From the NCBI GenBank assembly GCA_035707105.1, contig DASSUI010000037.1, forward strand, positions 1-64,000: a stretch of DNA of 64,000 bases. Reading direction: 5' to 3'. The position numbers and the translations under genes are program-made. A model generated the notes under the pieces. It ran no database searches, was not told the DNA's origin, and saw nothing but the letters and a program-made list of their open reading frames with translations. The stretch is from JACDAN01 sp035707105. GTDB lineage: Bacteria > Actinomycetota > Thermoleophilia > Gaiellales > Gaiellaceae. Positions 35,947 through 44,324 of the stretch are shown here, piece after piece. How positions within the stretch are numbered: the stretch's first letter is position 1; each line of letters starts with the position of its first letter.

Positions 35947-36105
35947 CGTTCGGCGGCTGATCTGGAGGAGATGCCGGCGGGCCGCTGCTCTTGCGGCCAC
36001 GACTGGCAACTAGGTCGAGGGCGAAGCACCCCGCAGAACGCCGCACACCGTTCGCCCCGCAGCGCTTCGCCTCCCCCGAAGAACGTTTCCTCCTTCGCCG
36101 ATCGG

Positions 36106-36242
36106 TTACGCCGCGTCGATCTCCGGCTCCTCAACCACCAGCGCCGGAACTTGGTCTCCGTCGTCGTCACGGACCGCAACCACGCGAAGCGTCCCTGCCC
36201 CAGCGGGATCGTGTTCTGCTTCTCGGGGATAAAGACGTCGCC
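36106..36242 (-). pseudogene. Frameshifted second copy of the 67-residue gene
   Basis: On the minus strand GDVFIPEKQNTIPLG is followed, after a one-base frame change near IPLG, by TLRVVAVRDDDGDQ and PALVVEEPEIDAA with a TAA at 36106. This mirrors the intact copy at 35523-35726 (GDTIPLG, TLRVVGIRDDDA, PALVVAEVV). The frame change and absence of a usable start indicate a decayed duplicate, or a sequencing error. Confidence 0.5.
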
Positions 36243-36300
36243 GCGGGCGGGCGCCCCCGACGGGGGTCTGTCGGGCGAACGCCCATACCCGGCGGAGGGA

Positions 36301-36327
36301 GAGCCCCGCATACGGCCTGCGGGGCTC
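36301..36327 (-). terminator. Hairpin terminator after the cupin gene
   Basis: GAGCCCCGCA pairs perfectly with TGCGGGGCTC around TACGGCC, 18 bases beyond the stop of the minus-strand cupin gene. There is no U-tract. Confidence 0.55.
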
Positions 36328-36344
36328 CCTGCGTTAGACGCCGG

Positions 36345-36725
36345 CTAGTGGCTGGCCGCGCCTGCCGGAGTCCTTCCGATCATCTCGATCGTCTCCTGCC
36401 ATTCGTGGGTGGGACTGAAGAAGACGAGCTCAGTCCCGGCGTCGGTGATCAGCGTATGACCAGCCGGCACGTAAAAGGCCTCGCCGCCTTCGATCACCTC
36501 GTCGCGGTCACCGATCTTGTACCTGATCTTGCCCCGAACGACGTAGCCCCAATGCGGCGATTGGCAGCGGTTGTCGGGCAACCCTGCCAAGCGCGGGGTC
36601 ATGTCCACGTCTTCGGTGAAGGTCTCGAATCCGACCGTGTAGCCGCCCTCGAAGTTCTCGTAGTGCCCCTCGAATCCCGACGCCTCGATCGTTTCGGACG
36701 CAGTCTCCCTTGATGCCTTCAGCAC
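36345..36725 (-). CDS. Cupin-domain protein
   Basis: 126 residues from GTG 36725, preceded by AGGAGGGAGG. The cupin fold is shown by SPHWGYVVRGKIRYKIGD (motif 1) and GGEAFYVPAGHTLITDAG (motif 2). Metal-binding His and Glu are partly conserved (His in SPHWGY, His in PAGHT). Small cupins of this type bind ligands or metals; the activity is unknown. It lies inside the possible island. Confidence 0.8.
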   Translation of the reverse strand: MLKASRETASETIEASGFEGHYENFEGGYTVGFETFTEDVDMTPRLAGLPDNRCQSPHWGYVVRGKIRYKIGDRDEVIEGGEAFYVPAGHTLITDAGTELVFFSPTHEWQETIEMIGRTPAGAASH

Positions 36726-36939
36726 TCGACTCGCCTCCCTCCTCTTGTCCTCGTGACAAGTGCTACATCTAGTAGGCCCGAGCGAGCTACGCATCCGCGG
36801 ATCCGCTGATAATCGCGTCGCGCTTTCGAGCCGTAGGCCGCCCCAGCCGTACGGTGGACCGTCCTAGAACCCCCGAGCCAACGAGTGGCCCGGGCAGCGC
36901 TTCCGCGGAGGTGTGGCGGACGTCAGGGCGCTGCTGTCA

Positions 36940-37884
36940 TTACCGCCGTTGGGCGCGCGGCTGCCAGGTTGGGCTCATCTCGTTGACACGGTTGCGCGTC
37001 AACCTCCGTGCGTGCGTTCCGTCGGCGTTCATCACGTAGATCTCGGCGGTGTGGTCGGCCAATGCGCCGCGGACGAACGCGATCCGGCGCCCGTCCGGAG
37101 ACCAGGCAGGACTCCTCTCGGAGACGCCGTTGTACGTCAGTGGCCTCAGCGAGCGTCCGTCGGCGTTGACGACGTAGATCTCGGAACTCCCCTCATCGCC
37201 TTTCCAGCGCATGAAGAGGATCCGGCGCCCGTCCGGAGACCAGTCCGGCTCGTACGCGTCGAAGGACCGCCCGGGAGTGACGTCACGAAGGTTGCTGCCG
37301 TCGGTGTTCATCACGTAGACGTGTGCCTGCCATCCGCTATGCCCGGCAGCGAACGTGATCCGGTTCCCGACGGGACTCCAGTCGACGTCCATGACCCAGG
37401 GGAGGGGGCTGTCGACGAGTCGTCGGAGCTCCCCTCCGGTGGCATTGATCACCCAGATGCCGCGGCGGTCGGCGGCGAAGTCGGTGAAGGCGATCCTTCG
37501 CCCATCCGGTGACCAGGTGGGTCGGCGAATCGCCTGCATGCCTCCGGCGAGACGAACGGCGCCGCTTCCGTCGGCGTTCACGACCCACAGGCCGCTACCC
37601 GTCACCCTGCGCCCGGGCGCGATGACCGCGAGCTTGCGCCCGTTCGGCGACCACGCGATCTCCCACGGGATCACCTCGCCGCTGCGCCAGAGCAGATGCT
37701 TGCCGCGTCCGTCCGCTCGCATGGCGTAGATGCCGCCGTCGGCGCGCGTGAACGCGATCTGCCCTCGCGTCTGACTCGCCGAACGCGCCCCCGGGACAAG
37801 CAGCACCGAGATCACGGCCGAGGCCGCGGCGAGCGCAACCGCCAGTTGCGCTGCCACCCGAGATGACGATCCTAGGGACGGCAT
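36940..37884 (-). CDS. Secreted TolB-like WD40/PD40 propeller protein
   Basis: 314 residues from ATG 37884, preceded by GGAGGTGAG. An N-terminal signal (about residues 10-35) is followed by six TolB-type PD40 repeats. Each has a W-SPDGRRIAF-like strand (SWSPNGRKLAV, TWSPDGRRIAF, DWSPVGNRITF, DWSPDGRRILF, AWSPDGRRIAF, TWQP) and an IYVMNADG-like strand. There are no catalytic residues. It is probably an extracytoplasmic binding propeller. There is no Pal or TolA nearby, so a classic Tol role is unlikely. Confidence 0.82.
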   Translation of the reverse strand: MPSLGSSSRVAAQLAVALAAASAVISVLLVPGARSASQTRGQIAFTRADGGIYAMRADGRGKHLLWRSGEVIPWEIAWSPNGRKLAVIAPGRRVTGSGLWVVNADGSGAVRLAGGMQAIRRPTWSPDGRRIAFTDFAADRRGIWVINATGGELRRLVDSPLPWVMDVDWSPVGNRITFAAGHSGWQAHVYVMNTDGSNLRDVTPGRSFDAYEPDWSPDGRRILFMRWKGDEGSSEIYVVNADGRSLRPLTYNGVSERSPAWSPDGRRIAFVRGALADHTAEIYVMNADGTHARRLTRNRVNEMSPTWQPRAQRR

Positions 37885-38571
37885 CGCTCTCACCTCCAAA
37901 GGGGCGCACCATCCAGCCACGCCCCGCTGCGACGCCACGATCATGGTGACGTGGGACGTCGCCACATCCGGCCGAACGCGTATGTGCCGTTGTGGCTTTC
38001 CCCGATTCGCCCGACGCCCCTACGATTTGCCGCGCTGAACAGCGATTTGGTGGCGCCGCATCCCCGGCCGAGGGACCTGATCCGGCCGGCGGCGTTTCTG
38101 GCTCCGGGCCAGCTAGCCGACACCCCTTGGCGAGACCCTTCCGCACGTTCGATTCTCGCCAGGCCCATGAACCGGTCAGCGACCGGAATCCGCGAAGCGT
38201 GGCAGGGACCGCCGTCGTCGTAACGCGTATCGAGGGCTGCCCGGTCCTCGTGCTTGGAAATCAACACGGTGAGGCGACGAAACGCCCACACGAGAGCGAC
38301 TACAACTCCGGTCGCCGGGAGCTGCGGGACGCGGCGGGGCGGTCACGCGAACGGGGATCGCGTGACCAGCCCGACGCGGCTCCCGGCCGCACTGACCCGG
38401 TGTGCCCGCGAGGTTGGGGAATGCACTCCGCAGAATGTGCGGACCCCCGCGGAGGCGGCCGGCACGCCTGCCGCGAACCCGCGCGATCCATGTGGGTTGC
38501 TCCGGATGCCGGCGCCGCGGCCGCCTGCGACGCTCTCGGCAGGAGCGAGGTGCGAAAAGGAGGTGGCAGGT
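37885..38571. other. Long intergenic region with a tRNA-Arg remnant
   Basis: This stretch of nearly 690 bases has no convincing gene. It holds the right copy of the tRNA-Arg 3' repeat (38143-38211) and, at its end, the AAAAGGAGGTGG ribosome binding site of the CoA-binding protein. Open frames across it are Arg/Ser-rich shadows. Confidence 0.5.
38143..38211 (+). repeat. Right copy of the diverged tRNA-Arg 3' repeat
   Basis: GTTCGATTCTCGCCAGGCCCA repeats the T-loop, T-stem and acceptor end of tRNA-Arg with three changes in 26 bases. Weaker similarity continues for about 40 bases (GGAATC, CGCGAAGCGTGGC). With 35193-35261 it brackets a segment of about 2.9 kb. It is a candidate attR remnant, or a relic of a duplicated tRNA gene. 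Confidence 0.5.
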
Positions 38572-39048
38572 ATGGCCACGATGAAGGACGCCGCAGCGGA
38601 GTTCCTCGCGAGCAAGCGCGTCGCGGTGACCGGGGTCTCCCGGCACCCCAAGGATCACGGAAGCAACGTCGTGTACCGGCGTCTGCGCGACCGCGGCTAC
38701 GAGGCGTTCGCGGTCAACCCGAACGCAGACGAAGTGGAGGGCGATCGGTGCTACCACGACCTCCGCTCGATCCCGGGCGGGGTCGACGCGGTCGTGATCG
38801 CGACGAAGCCCGAGCGCGCAGAGGCGACCATGCACGAATGCGCGGACCTCGGCATCAGGCACGTGTGGATGCACCGCGGCCCGGGCGGCGGCAGCGTCTC
38901 CGAGTCGGCGGCGGCCTACGGCAGGGAGCACGGGATCGCCGTCATCGACGGCGGCTGCCCGTGCATGTTCGGGCCGACGGCCGACTTCGGCCACAGGGCG
39001 ATGCGCGTCGTCTTCACCCTGAGCGGCAACGTCCCGAAGAAGGTCTGA
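38572..39048 (+). CDS. CoA-binding domain protein (YccU-like)
   Basis: 158 residues from ATG 38572 with a perfect AAAAGGAGGTGG ribosome binding site. The Rossmann-like CoA-binding fold shows in RVAVTGVSRHPKDHGSNVVYRRL, GYEAFAVNPNADEVEG, GVDAVVIATKPERA and HVWMHRGPGGGSVS. It is a stand-alone domain as in succinyl-CoA synthetase alpha relatives. The biological role of this family is not established. It is followed by a convergent group of small stress-type genes. Confidence 0.88.
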   Translation: MATMKDAAAEFLASKRVAVTGVSRHPKDHGSNVVYRRLRDRGYEAFAVNPNADEVEGDRCYHDLRSIPGGVDAVVIATKPERAEATMHECADLGIRHVWMHRGPGGGSVSESAAAYGREHGIAVIDGGCPCMFGPTADFGHRAMRVVFTLSGNVPKKV

Positions 39049-39085
39049 GGCGAACTACGCCGCCGACCTTTCGCGGCGACGCGGC

Positions 39086-39262
39086 TTACGCTCCGCCGGC
39101 CGCCTGGTGACGTCCGGCCTGCGCGGCTACCTGCCCGCAGCTCGCGGCCATCTCCCTGCAGTGCGCGGCCACTTGCCTCACGTGCGCTCGCATCCACTTC
39201 ACCGCCGGGCGCAGTCCGATCAGCACGGCGACGGCGACGAGGGCGAGGATCGCCTTCCTCAT
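39086..39262 (-). CDS. 58-residue single-helix membrane or secreted peptide
   Basis: ATG 39262 overlaps the SHOCT stop as TGATG. It encodes one hydrophobic helix (about residues 4-18), then a basic, His- and Cys-containing amphipathic tail (VRQVAAHCREMAASCGQVAAQ). It is probably cotranslated with the SHOCT protein. Function unknown. Confidence 0.6.
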   Translation of the reverse strand: MRKAILALVAVAVLIGLRPAVKWMRAHVRQVAAHCREMAASCGQVAAQAGRHQAAGGA

Positions 39263-39567
39263 CACCGCCTGCCCTCGGTTGCGGGTTCGCCTCGGGCGAG
39301 GATCTCGCGGCGTGCCCGGTAATCCTCCGGCGTGATCGCGCCTTCCGCGAAGCGGCGCTCGAGGATCTCCACGGCGCTCTCTCGGACCGGCGTGTCTCGC
39401 TGCGTCGACGTGCCGCCTGCGACGCCACGGATCACCCAGACGATGCCGAGGATGATCAGCCCCCAGAACACGACCATCATCACGCTCATTCCGATCATCC
39501 AGCCGGTGCCGACGTCTCCGTGCATGCCCCACGTGTCGGCCGCCGGAAGCGCGAGCACGGTCGCCAT
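39262..39567 (-). CDS. SHOCT-domain membrane protein
   Basis: 101 residues from ATG 39567 with AAGGAGGTGA at the right distance. One membrane helix (about 25-48) is followed by a C-terminal SHOCT motif (AVEILERRFAEGAITPEDYRARREIL). SHOCT domains are short helical modules common in membrane and stress proteins. It lies between a DUF2892 gene and a 58-residue gene in one direction. Confidence 0.85.
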   Translation of the reverse strand: MATVLALPAADTWGMHGDVGTGWMIGMSVMMVVFWGLIILGIVWVIRGVAGGTSTQRDTPVRESAVEILERRFAEGAITPEDYRARREILARGEPATEGRR

Positions 39568-39597
39568 GCCGCTCACCTCCTTCGCCGTCCGTCGCCG

Positions 39598-39843
39598 CTA
39601 CGCGTGTCCGCCGCGTACGCCGTGGCCGACGCGGTGGAGCCCGTGCGGGCGCGTAGAGATGCCGAGGACGATGTAGGTCGGGCAGAACGCGGTCACCGCA
39701 GTGACGAGCATGATCCCTGCCACGACGAAGAGGACGAGGCCGCCGACGGTGGCGGCCCCGACGGCGAACGCCGCCACGATTGCCACCGGCGCGACGACGA
39801 ACGCCCGAAGACTGCGATCGACGGTCCCCATGTTCCGGGTCAT
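39598..39843 (-). CDS. DUF2892 inner-membrane protein
   Basis: 81 residues from ATG 39843, preceded by GGAAGGAGG. NMGTVDRSLRAFV is the DUF2892 start, followed by two hydrophobic helices and CPTYIVLGISTRP. These YgaP-like domains are small membrane proteins, sometimes linked to rhodanese functions. It heads the DUF2892-SHOCT-58-residue group. Confidence 0.85.
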   Translation of the reverse strand: MTRNMGTVDRSLRAFVVAPVAIVAAFAVGAATVGGLVLFVVAGIMLVTAVTAFCPTYIVLGISTRPHGLHRVGHGVRGGHA

Positions 39844-40038
39844 GTCGAACCTCCTTCCGCTCGTAACGTTCGGCACGAACAGTGGCACCTCGCCTGAGGT
39901 GCGGCATCGTGGGCCGGCCTGATCGCCGCTCGGGGTTTTTCCGAAGACCGGCTGTCAGCGTCGCGCAGGCATGCGAGGATGCCGCGACGGCGCCCACGTG
40001 GGTGGGCGGCGCAAACGGTTCCGAGAGGAGGATCTGAG

Positions 40039-40635
40039 ATGAGGAGGGTGGTCGAGTTCGGCGGTTATGCCGCCGCGGTGATCCTGATCGCGTTCGGCAT
40101 CGGCGCGCTCGTGCTGAGCGTCACCGGCCGCGACGACGTCCGCGACAACCTCGCCCAGGAGAAGATCGAGGGGAGCCCGGACATGACTCCCGACGGCATC
40201 CGTCAGAGCGTCGACGAGGCCGGGATCACCGTCGACGACCTTCCTGACTGCTCGGTGGCCGGCGATCTCGTCGACACGGGCGACGAGGCCCGGTGCTTCG
40301 CGCAGTACATGCGCATTCACGCGCTGGAGTCGACAGGCGGGAAGGTCTACGCGGAGATGGGGCGGTATCTGACGGCTAGCGGCGAGGAGACGAGCGACCC
40401 GAACGAAGCGGCCAAGGAGAACGGGCGTCCTGTTCCCAACCAGGCGCGCGACATCTGGGTCACCGAGACGGCGCTCGCGAGCGCCCTCAACATGGCGTTC
40501 TTCGCCGAGCAGGTGTCGAACTTCGGCATGGTCGTCGCGATCGCGCTGATCCTCGCCGGGATCGGATTCGCGATCCTCGCGTTCGCCGCGTTCCGGTGGC
40601 TTCCGGCTTACGAGGAGAGGCAGAGGGCGCAGTAG
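40039..40635 (+). CDS. Two-helix membrane protein with extracytoplasmic domain
   Basis: 198 residues from ATG 40039, with GAGAGGAGG before it. Membrane helices lie at about 7-28 and 168-191. The loop between them (about 140 residues) is acidic and contains Cys71 and Cys86, which could form a disulfide outside the cell. No family is recognised. A strong terminator follows at 40645-40674. Confidence 0.7.
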   Translation: MRRVVEFGGYAAAVILIAFGIGALVLSVTGRDDVRDNLAQEKIEGSPDMTPDGIRQSVDEAGITVDDLPDCSVAGDLVDTGDEARCFAQYMRIHALESTGGKVYAEMGRYLTASGEETSDPNEAAKENGRPVPNQARDIWVTETALASALNMAFFAEQVSNFGMVVAIALILAGIGFAILAFAAFRWLPAYEERQRAQ

Positions 40636-40644
40636 CGCAAAACG

Positions 40645-40674
40645 GGAAAGCCCCCTGTCGGGAGGGGGCTTTCC
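40645..40674. terminator. Bidirectional hairpin terminator
   Basis: GGAAAGCCCCCT pairs perfectly with AGGGGGCTTTCC around a six-base loop. Its symmetry (A-rich 5' side, TTT on the 3' side) serves both the upstream membrane protein and the convergent GYD gene. Confidence 0.85.
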
Positions 40675-40707
40675 ACGACTACGGAGCCGGCCGCTGCTCC
40701 GAGGTCG

Positions 40708-40995
40708 TTAGACGAGCGCCTTGAAGAAGACCTCGACGTCCTCGGCGAGGAACGTCTCCGTCTTCACGACTTTCAGCTCGGCGATCTTCGCGAGCGCGCG
40801 GAAGGCCGCCTCGTTCTCCGGATACTTGAAGACCGCGAGGTAGTCCCACGGCCCCATGATCGCGAAGACGCGCTCGAGCTCGCCGCCCTCCTCGCTGACG
40901 ATCGTCTGAATCTTCTCGAGGTACTCGCGAGACTCCTTGAACGGATGCTCGCGGCCCTCCTCGGTCAGGGTGATCAGGCCGACGTACGTGAACAT
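40708..40995 (-). CDS. GYD-domain protein
   Basis: 95 residues from ATG 40995, with GAAAGGAGGTGG ahead. It follows the GYD (ferredoxin-like) pattern: YVGLITLTEEGR, GGELERVFAIMGPWDYLAVFKYP, and ELKVVKTETFLAEDVEVFF. Related small proteins may be ligand- or metal-binding; the function is unknown. It converges on the terminator shared with the 40039 gene. Confidence 0.85.
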   Translation of the reverse strand: MFTYVGLITLTEEGREHPFKESREYLEKIQTIVSEEGGELERVFAIMGPWDYLAVFKYPENEAAFRALAKIAELKVVKTETFLAEDVEVFFKALV

Positions 40996-41149
40996 GCTCC
41001 ACCTCCTTTCGCGACGTTCACGAGTCCTCGCGAGTGTCTCCACGGCGGGCGGACGCGTCATCGGGGAGCCGGACGAAACGGTCTGCCGCAAAACACGGAT
41101 GCGTGGGCCCGACCCCGCGGCATAGTCGGGGGCGAGGGGTGAGCGGCGC

Positions 41150-41923
41150 GTGGCCGAGGACGTGTCTCCGAAGAGCCCGCTGACGTCCGAGCCGCCGATC
41201 GTGGGTCGCCCGGCTCTCGCGGGATGGCGTGAGCGGCTCCGGGATTCCGCCTGGATCGCCTGGACGTTCACGCTCTTCTTCAACTGGGTGGCGTTCTTCT
41301 GGGTCGGCTTCCGCGCGAAGAACGGGCGGTGGATCGCCTGGGGCTGCGTCTACGTCCTGCCGTTCGTCGCCGGGATGCTGGTGTCGGAGAGCGACGAGCT
41401 GTGGGAGAGCTGGCCCGGCGATCTGGCCGCCGGCGGCGGGCTCGTGCTCGGGATCGTCTCCGTCTTCCACGCGTTCGCGATCCGCCGTGAGTACATCGGC
41501 CGGCGGCGCGCGGTCGTCGCAGCTGCAGCCGTCCCGCGTGTGGAGGTGGCCCTGCCGGAGCGACCGCCGGCGCGCCGTCCTGCGGCCGGCGCTGCGCGCG
41601 GCGCCGCGGTCGTCGGCCTCTACGCGGTCTGCGGGCTCTCCATGGGCGCGATCGTCACCTTCGTCGCCGTCTTCCTCACCGATCCGTGCCTGCCGCTGTG
41701 CACGGCGCCGTCCGACTACGTACGCACGCAGGCCGTGGAGGGCATCGCGCTCGTCGGTGCGGCCGTGTACCTCCTGCTGCTCGTGCCGATCGTCCGCGGC
41801 TGGAGCACGAGCCGGGTCTGGTGGCTCTCGACGGCCGGCCCGATCGGGATCGGGGTCGTCGTCCTGGTGCTGATCGCGGCGGCGATCGCCTTCACGAGCG
41901 AGCCCGCGACCTGCATCTGCTGA
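41150..41923 (+). CDS. Polytopic membrane protein, unknown
   Basis: 257 residues from GTG 41150. About six membrane segments (near residues 34-52, 60-78, 92-108, 150-173, 195-213 and 226-248) are separated by a cytosolic Arg/Pro-rich loop. Four Cys near DPCLPLCTA and TCIC are notable. No named family is recognised. It ends immediately before the stop of the convergent ABC permease. Confidence 0.6.
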   Translation: MAEDVSPKSPLTSEPPIVGRPALAGWRERLRDSAWIAWTFTLFFNWVAFFWVGFRAKNGRWIAWGCVYVLPFVAGMLVSESDELWESWPGDLAAGGGLVLGIVSVFHAFAIRREYIGRRRAVVAAAAVPRVEVALPERPPARRPAAGAARGAAVVGLYAVCGLSMGAIVTFVAVFLTDPCLPLCTAPSDYVRTQAVEGIALVGAAVYLLLLVPIVRGWSTSRVWWLSTAGPIGIGVVVLVLIAAAIAFTSEPATCIC

Positions 41924-44314
41924 CTAGGCGTACCGGAGCGCCTCGCCCGGCCGGAAGCGGGTGGCGCGGCGCAGCGGCAGGAGCATCACGAGCAGCGCGA
42001 TCGCGACGGTCCCGCCGAGGGCGAGGACGAGGTTCCACGGCGGGAAGACGACCGGGACACGGACGTCGACGACCTCCCAGATCAGCCACACGAGGAGCCG
42101 GTTCAGCGCGTAGCCGACCGGGATGCCGAGCAGCCAGCCGGCGAGCGCGAGCGCGACTCCCTCGGTCGCGAAGATCCGGCGGATGTCGCGGGCGCGCGCG
42201 CCGACGCAGCGGAGGATGCCCACCTCACGCGTCCGCTCGATGATGCTCATCGTGATCGCGTTCGCGAGCCCGACCATGCTCATCGCGACGATCAGAAAAC
42301 CGAGGACGGCGATCGAGGTCGTGATCGTGCGGTTGGCGGCCAGTTGGTCGCGCTCCTTGACGTACGTGATCTCGCCGCCGACCTCGTAGCCGAGCGCGGC
42401 GAGCCGGTCCTCGAGGCGCGTCATCGTCCGGTCGACGAGCGCGTGGTCGGGGGTCGTCGTCCTGATCCAGAAGGTGTGCACGCCGGTCGGCTCGCGCAGG
42501 ACCTCCCTGAGCGTCGTCAGCGGCACGTAGAGGACGGTCCCGTCCTCCTGCTGGTTCTTCGCGATGCCGATTACGCGGAAGGTCGCCCGACCGTCCGAGG
42601 TCGTGGCCGTGGCCTGCTCGCCGACGTCCACGCCGACGGCGTCGGCGATGTTTCGCTCGATCACCGCAACCCGCTCCCGCGCTTGCTCCTCGTCCACCGT
42701 GAACCAGCGTCCCTCGGTCAGGCGGTACTGAAGGAGCGGCTTGCGCTCGACGCCCCAGACGAACGCCTCCTTGCCGCCGAGCTCGACGTCGCTCGTGAGT
42801 GCGGGCTGCGCCTCGGCGACGCCGGGCGTCGCGCGGACCGTCCGTGTCGCTCGGGCGTCGAAGAGCTCGCGGCCGCCGGGCCAGATGCGGAGGTCCTCGA
42901 GATGGCTTTCCCACGCAGTTCGCGTGGACTCCTCCGCCGCCGCGCTCAGGCCCATGAACGCGAGCAGGTTCCCAACGGCCAGCGCCACGATGAGCGCCGT
43001 CGCGAAGCTGCGCCGCCTGCGCCGGCCGACGCCGCGCAGGCCGATCTGCATCGCACGGGGGAGAAAGCCGACGCGGCGCAGGAAGCGGTCGCCCGCGTCC
43101 AACCCGCCCACCGCAGAGCCCTTCGTCTCCAGCGCCTCCCGGAGGTCGGTCCTGACGGCGCGGCGGATCGCCGGCAGGGCGGCGAGCGGCGGCGCGAGCA
43201 GGCCGACCGCCGCGCTGACGACGACGACCGTCGCGTCGGCGCCGAACCCGACGTCGACCGCCCAGAACATCGAGCCGAAGTACCGAGCGAGCGCGTTCGC
43301 GATCAGGAGCCCGAGCCCGATGCCGAAGAGCGCGCCGACGGCGCCCAGGAGCAGCGCGGTCTTCAGGTAGACCAGGGCGATCTGGCGCCGGCGTGCTCCG
43401 ATCGCGCGCATGATCCCGATCTCGCCCGTCTGCTCGGCGATGAGCGTCGTCATCGTGTTCGAGATCAGGACGAGCGCCGAGAGCAGCGCCAGGATGGTGA
43501 TGACCCCGAGGATCTGGGCGAACTGCTCGGTCTCCGCCTTGCCCGGCCAGTCGCCGGCGGCGCGGATCTCGGGAAGGTTCCGGATGCCCGTGAAGCCGGG
43601 CATGGCGTCGAGCTCCCGGCGCAGCGCCTCGACGGTCTTCGCGGCCGCCGCACCGCTCGTGTCGTCGAGCCGGAAGGCCAGCCTGTCGTAGCCCGGCTCG
43701 GCGCTCAGCGCTTCGACGGTCGCCGACGGCGCGTAGAGCACGATCAGGTCCTCGTCCTGCACGATCTCGCCTCCGTCGAGGCTGCGTCCGCGGCCGGCGA
43801 TTGCGAGCTCCGCCTGCTCTACCGGCCCGGTCCGTCCGGCTCGACCGACGAGCATCAGGACGTCGCCCGAGTCGCCGTCGTAGACGCCGACGTTCGCGTC
43901 CTGGACGTCGGGAAGGACCTCGCCGGGCCCCGGGGTGGATCCCGATTCGACGCGGACGACGTCCACCGTCTGCCGCTCGAAGTCCCGCACGCCGATGACG
44001 AGCGCCGGAGCGCGCCGCTCGCCGACGAGCACCCGGACGTCCACGCTCGAGCGCGCCTCGACGGCGGCCACGTTCGGCACGGCCTCGAGAGCGGCGAGCT
44101 GCCGCGCCGAGAGCGGGAACGGCCGCATCGAGACGCTGATGTCGGCGAGGCGGCCCTCTCGGACCTCCTGCTGCATCGTGGCGTCGATCAGCGTGGGGAC
44201 GGCCAAGAACGAGATGCTCGCGACCGCGAGCGCGAGCGTCGCGACGGCGAAGGTCGTCCTGGCCCGCCGCCGCGTCAGGTCGGTGATCGACTTGCGCAGC
44301 TGCGCCGAGACCAT
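41924..44314 (-). CDS. ABC transporter permease with two FtsX domains (MacB/LolE-like)
   Basis: 796 residues with the layout of two fused FtsX units. Each has a helix (about 20-40 and 435-455), a large outer domain, then three helices (about 270-395 and 680-790). Signature segments IGIMRAIGARRRQIALVYLKTALLLG and VGILRCVGARARDIRRIFATEGVAL are the conserved FtsX coupling regions. It pairs with the ATPase encoded 10 bases upstream. Such exporters move lipids, lipoproteins or peptides, or act as mechanotransducers. Confidence 0.93.
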   Translation of the reverse strand: MVSAQLRKSITDLTRRRARTTFAVATLALAVASISFLAVPTLIDATMQQEVREGRLADISVSMRPFPLSARQLAALEAVPNVAAVEARSSVDVRVLVGERRAPALVIGVRDFERQTVDVVRVESGSTPGPGEVLPDVQDANVGVYDGDSGDVLMLVGRAGRTGPVEQAELAIAGRGRSLDGGEIVQDEDLIVLYAPSATVEALSAEPGYDRLAFRLDDTSGAAAAKTVEALRRELDAMPGFTGIRNLPEIRAAGDWPGKAETEQFAQILGVITILALLSALVLISNTMTTLIAEQTGEIGIMRAIGARRRQIALVYLKTALLLGAVGALFGIGLGLLIANALARYFGSMFWAVDVGFGADATVVVVSAAVGLLAPPLAALPAIRRAVRTDLREALETKGSAVGGLDAGDRFLRRVGFLPRAMQIGLRGVGRRRRRSFATALIVALAVGNLLAFMGLSAAAEESTRTAWESHLEDLRIWPGGRELFDARATRTVRATPGVAEAQPALTSDVELGGKEAFVWGVERKPLLQYRLTEGRWFTVDEEQARERVAVIERNIADAVGVDVGEQATATTSDGRATFRVIGIAKNQQEDGTVLYVPLTTLREVLREPTGVHTFWIRTTTPDHALVDRTMTRLEDRLAALGYEVGGEITYVKERDQLAANRTITTSIAVLGFLIVAMSMVGLANAITMSIIERTREVGILRCVGARARDIRRIFATEGVALALAGWLLGIPVGYALNRLLVWLIWEVVDVRVPVVFPPWNLVLALGGTVAIALLVMLLPLRRATRFRPGEALRYA

Positions 44315-44324
44315 CGCGCGTTCC

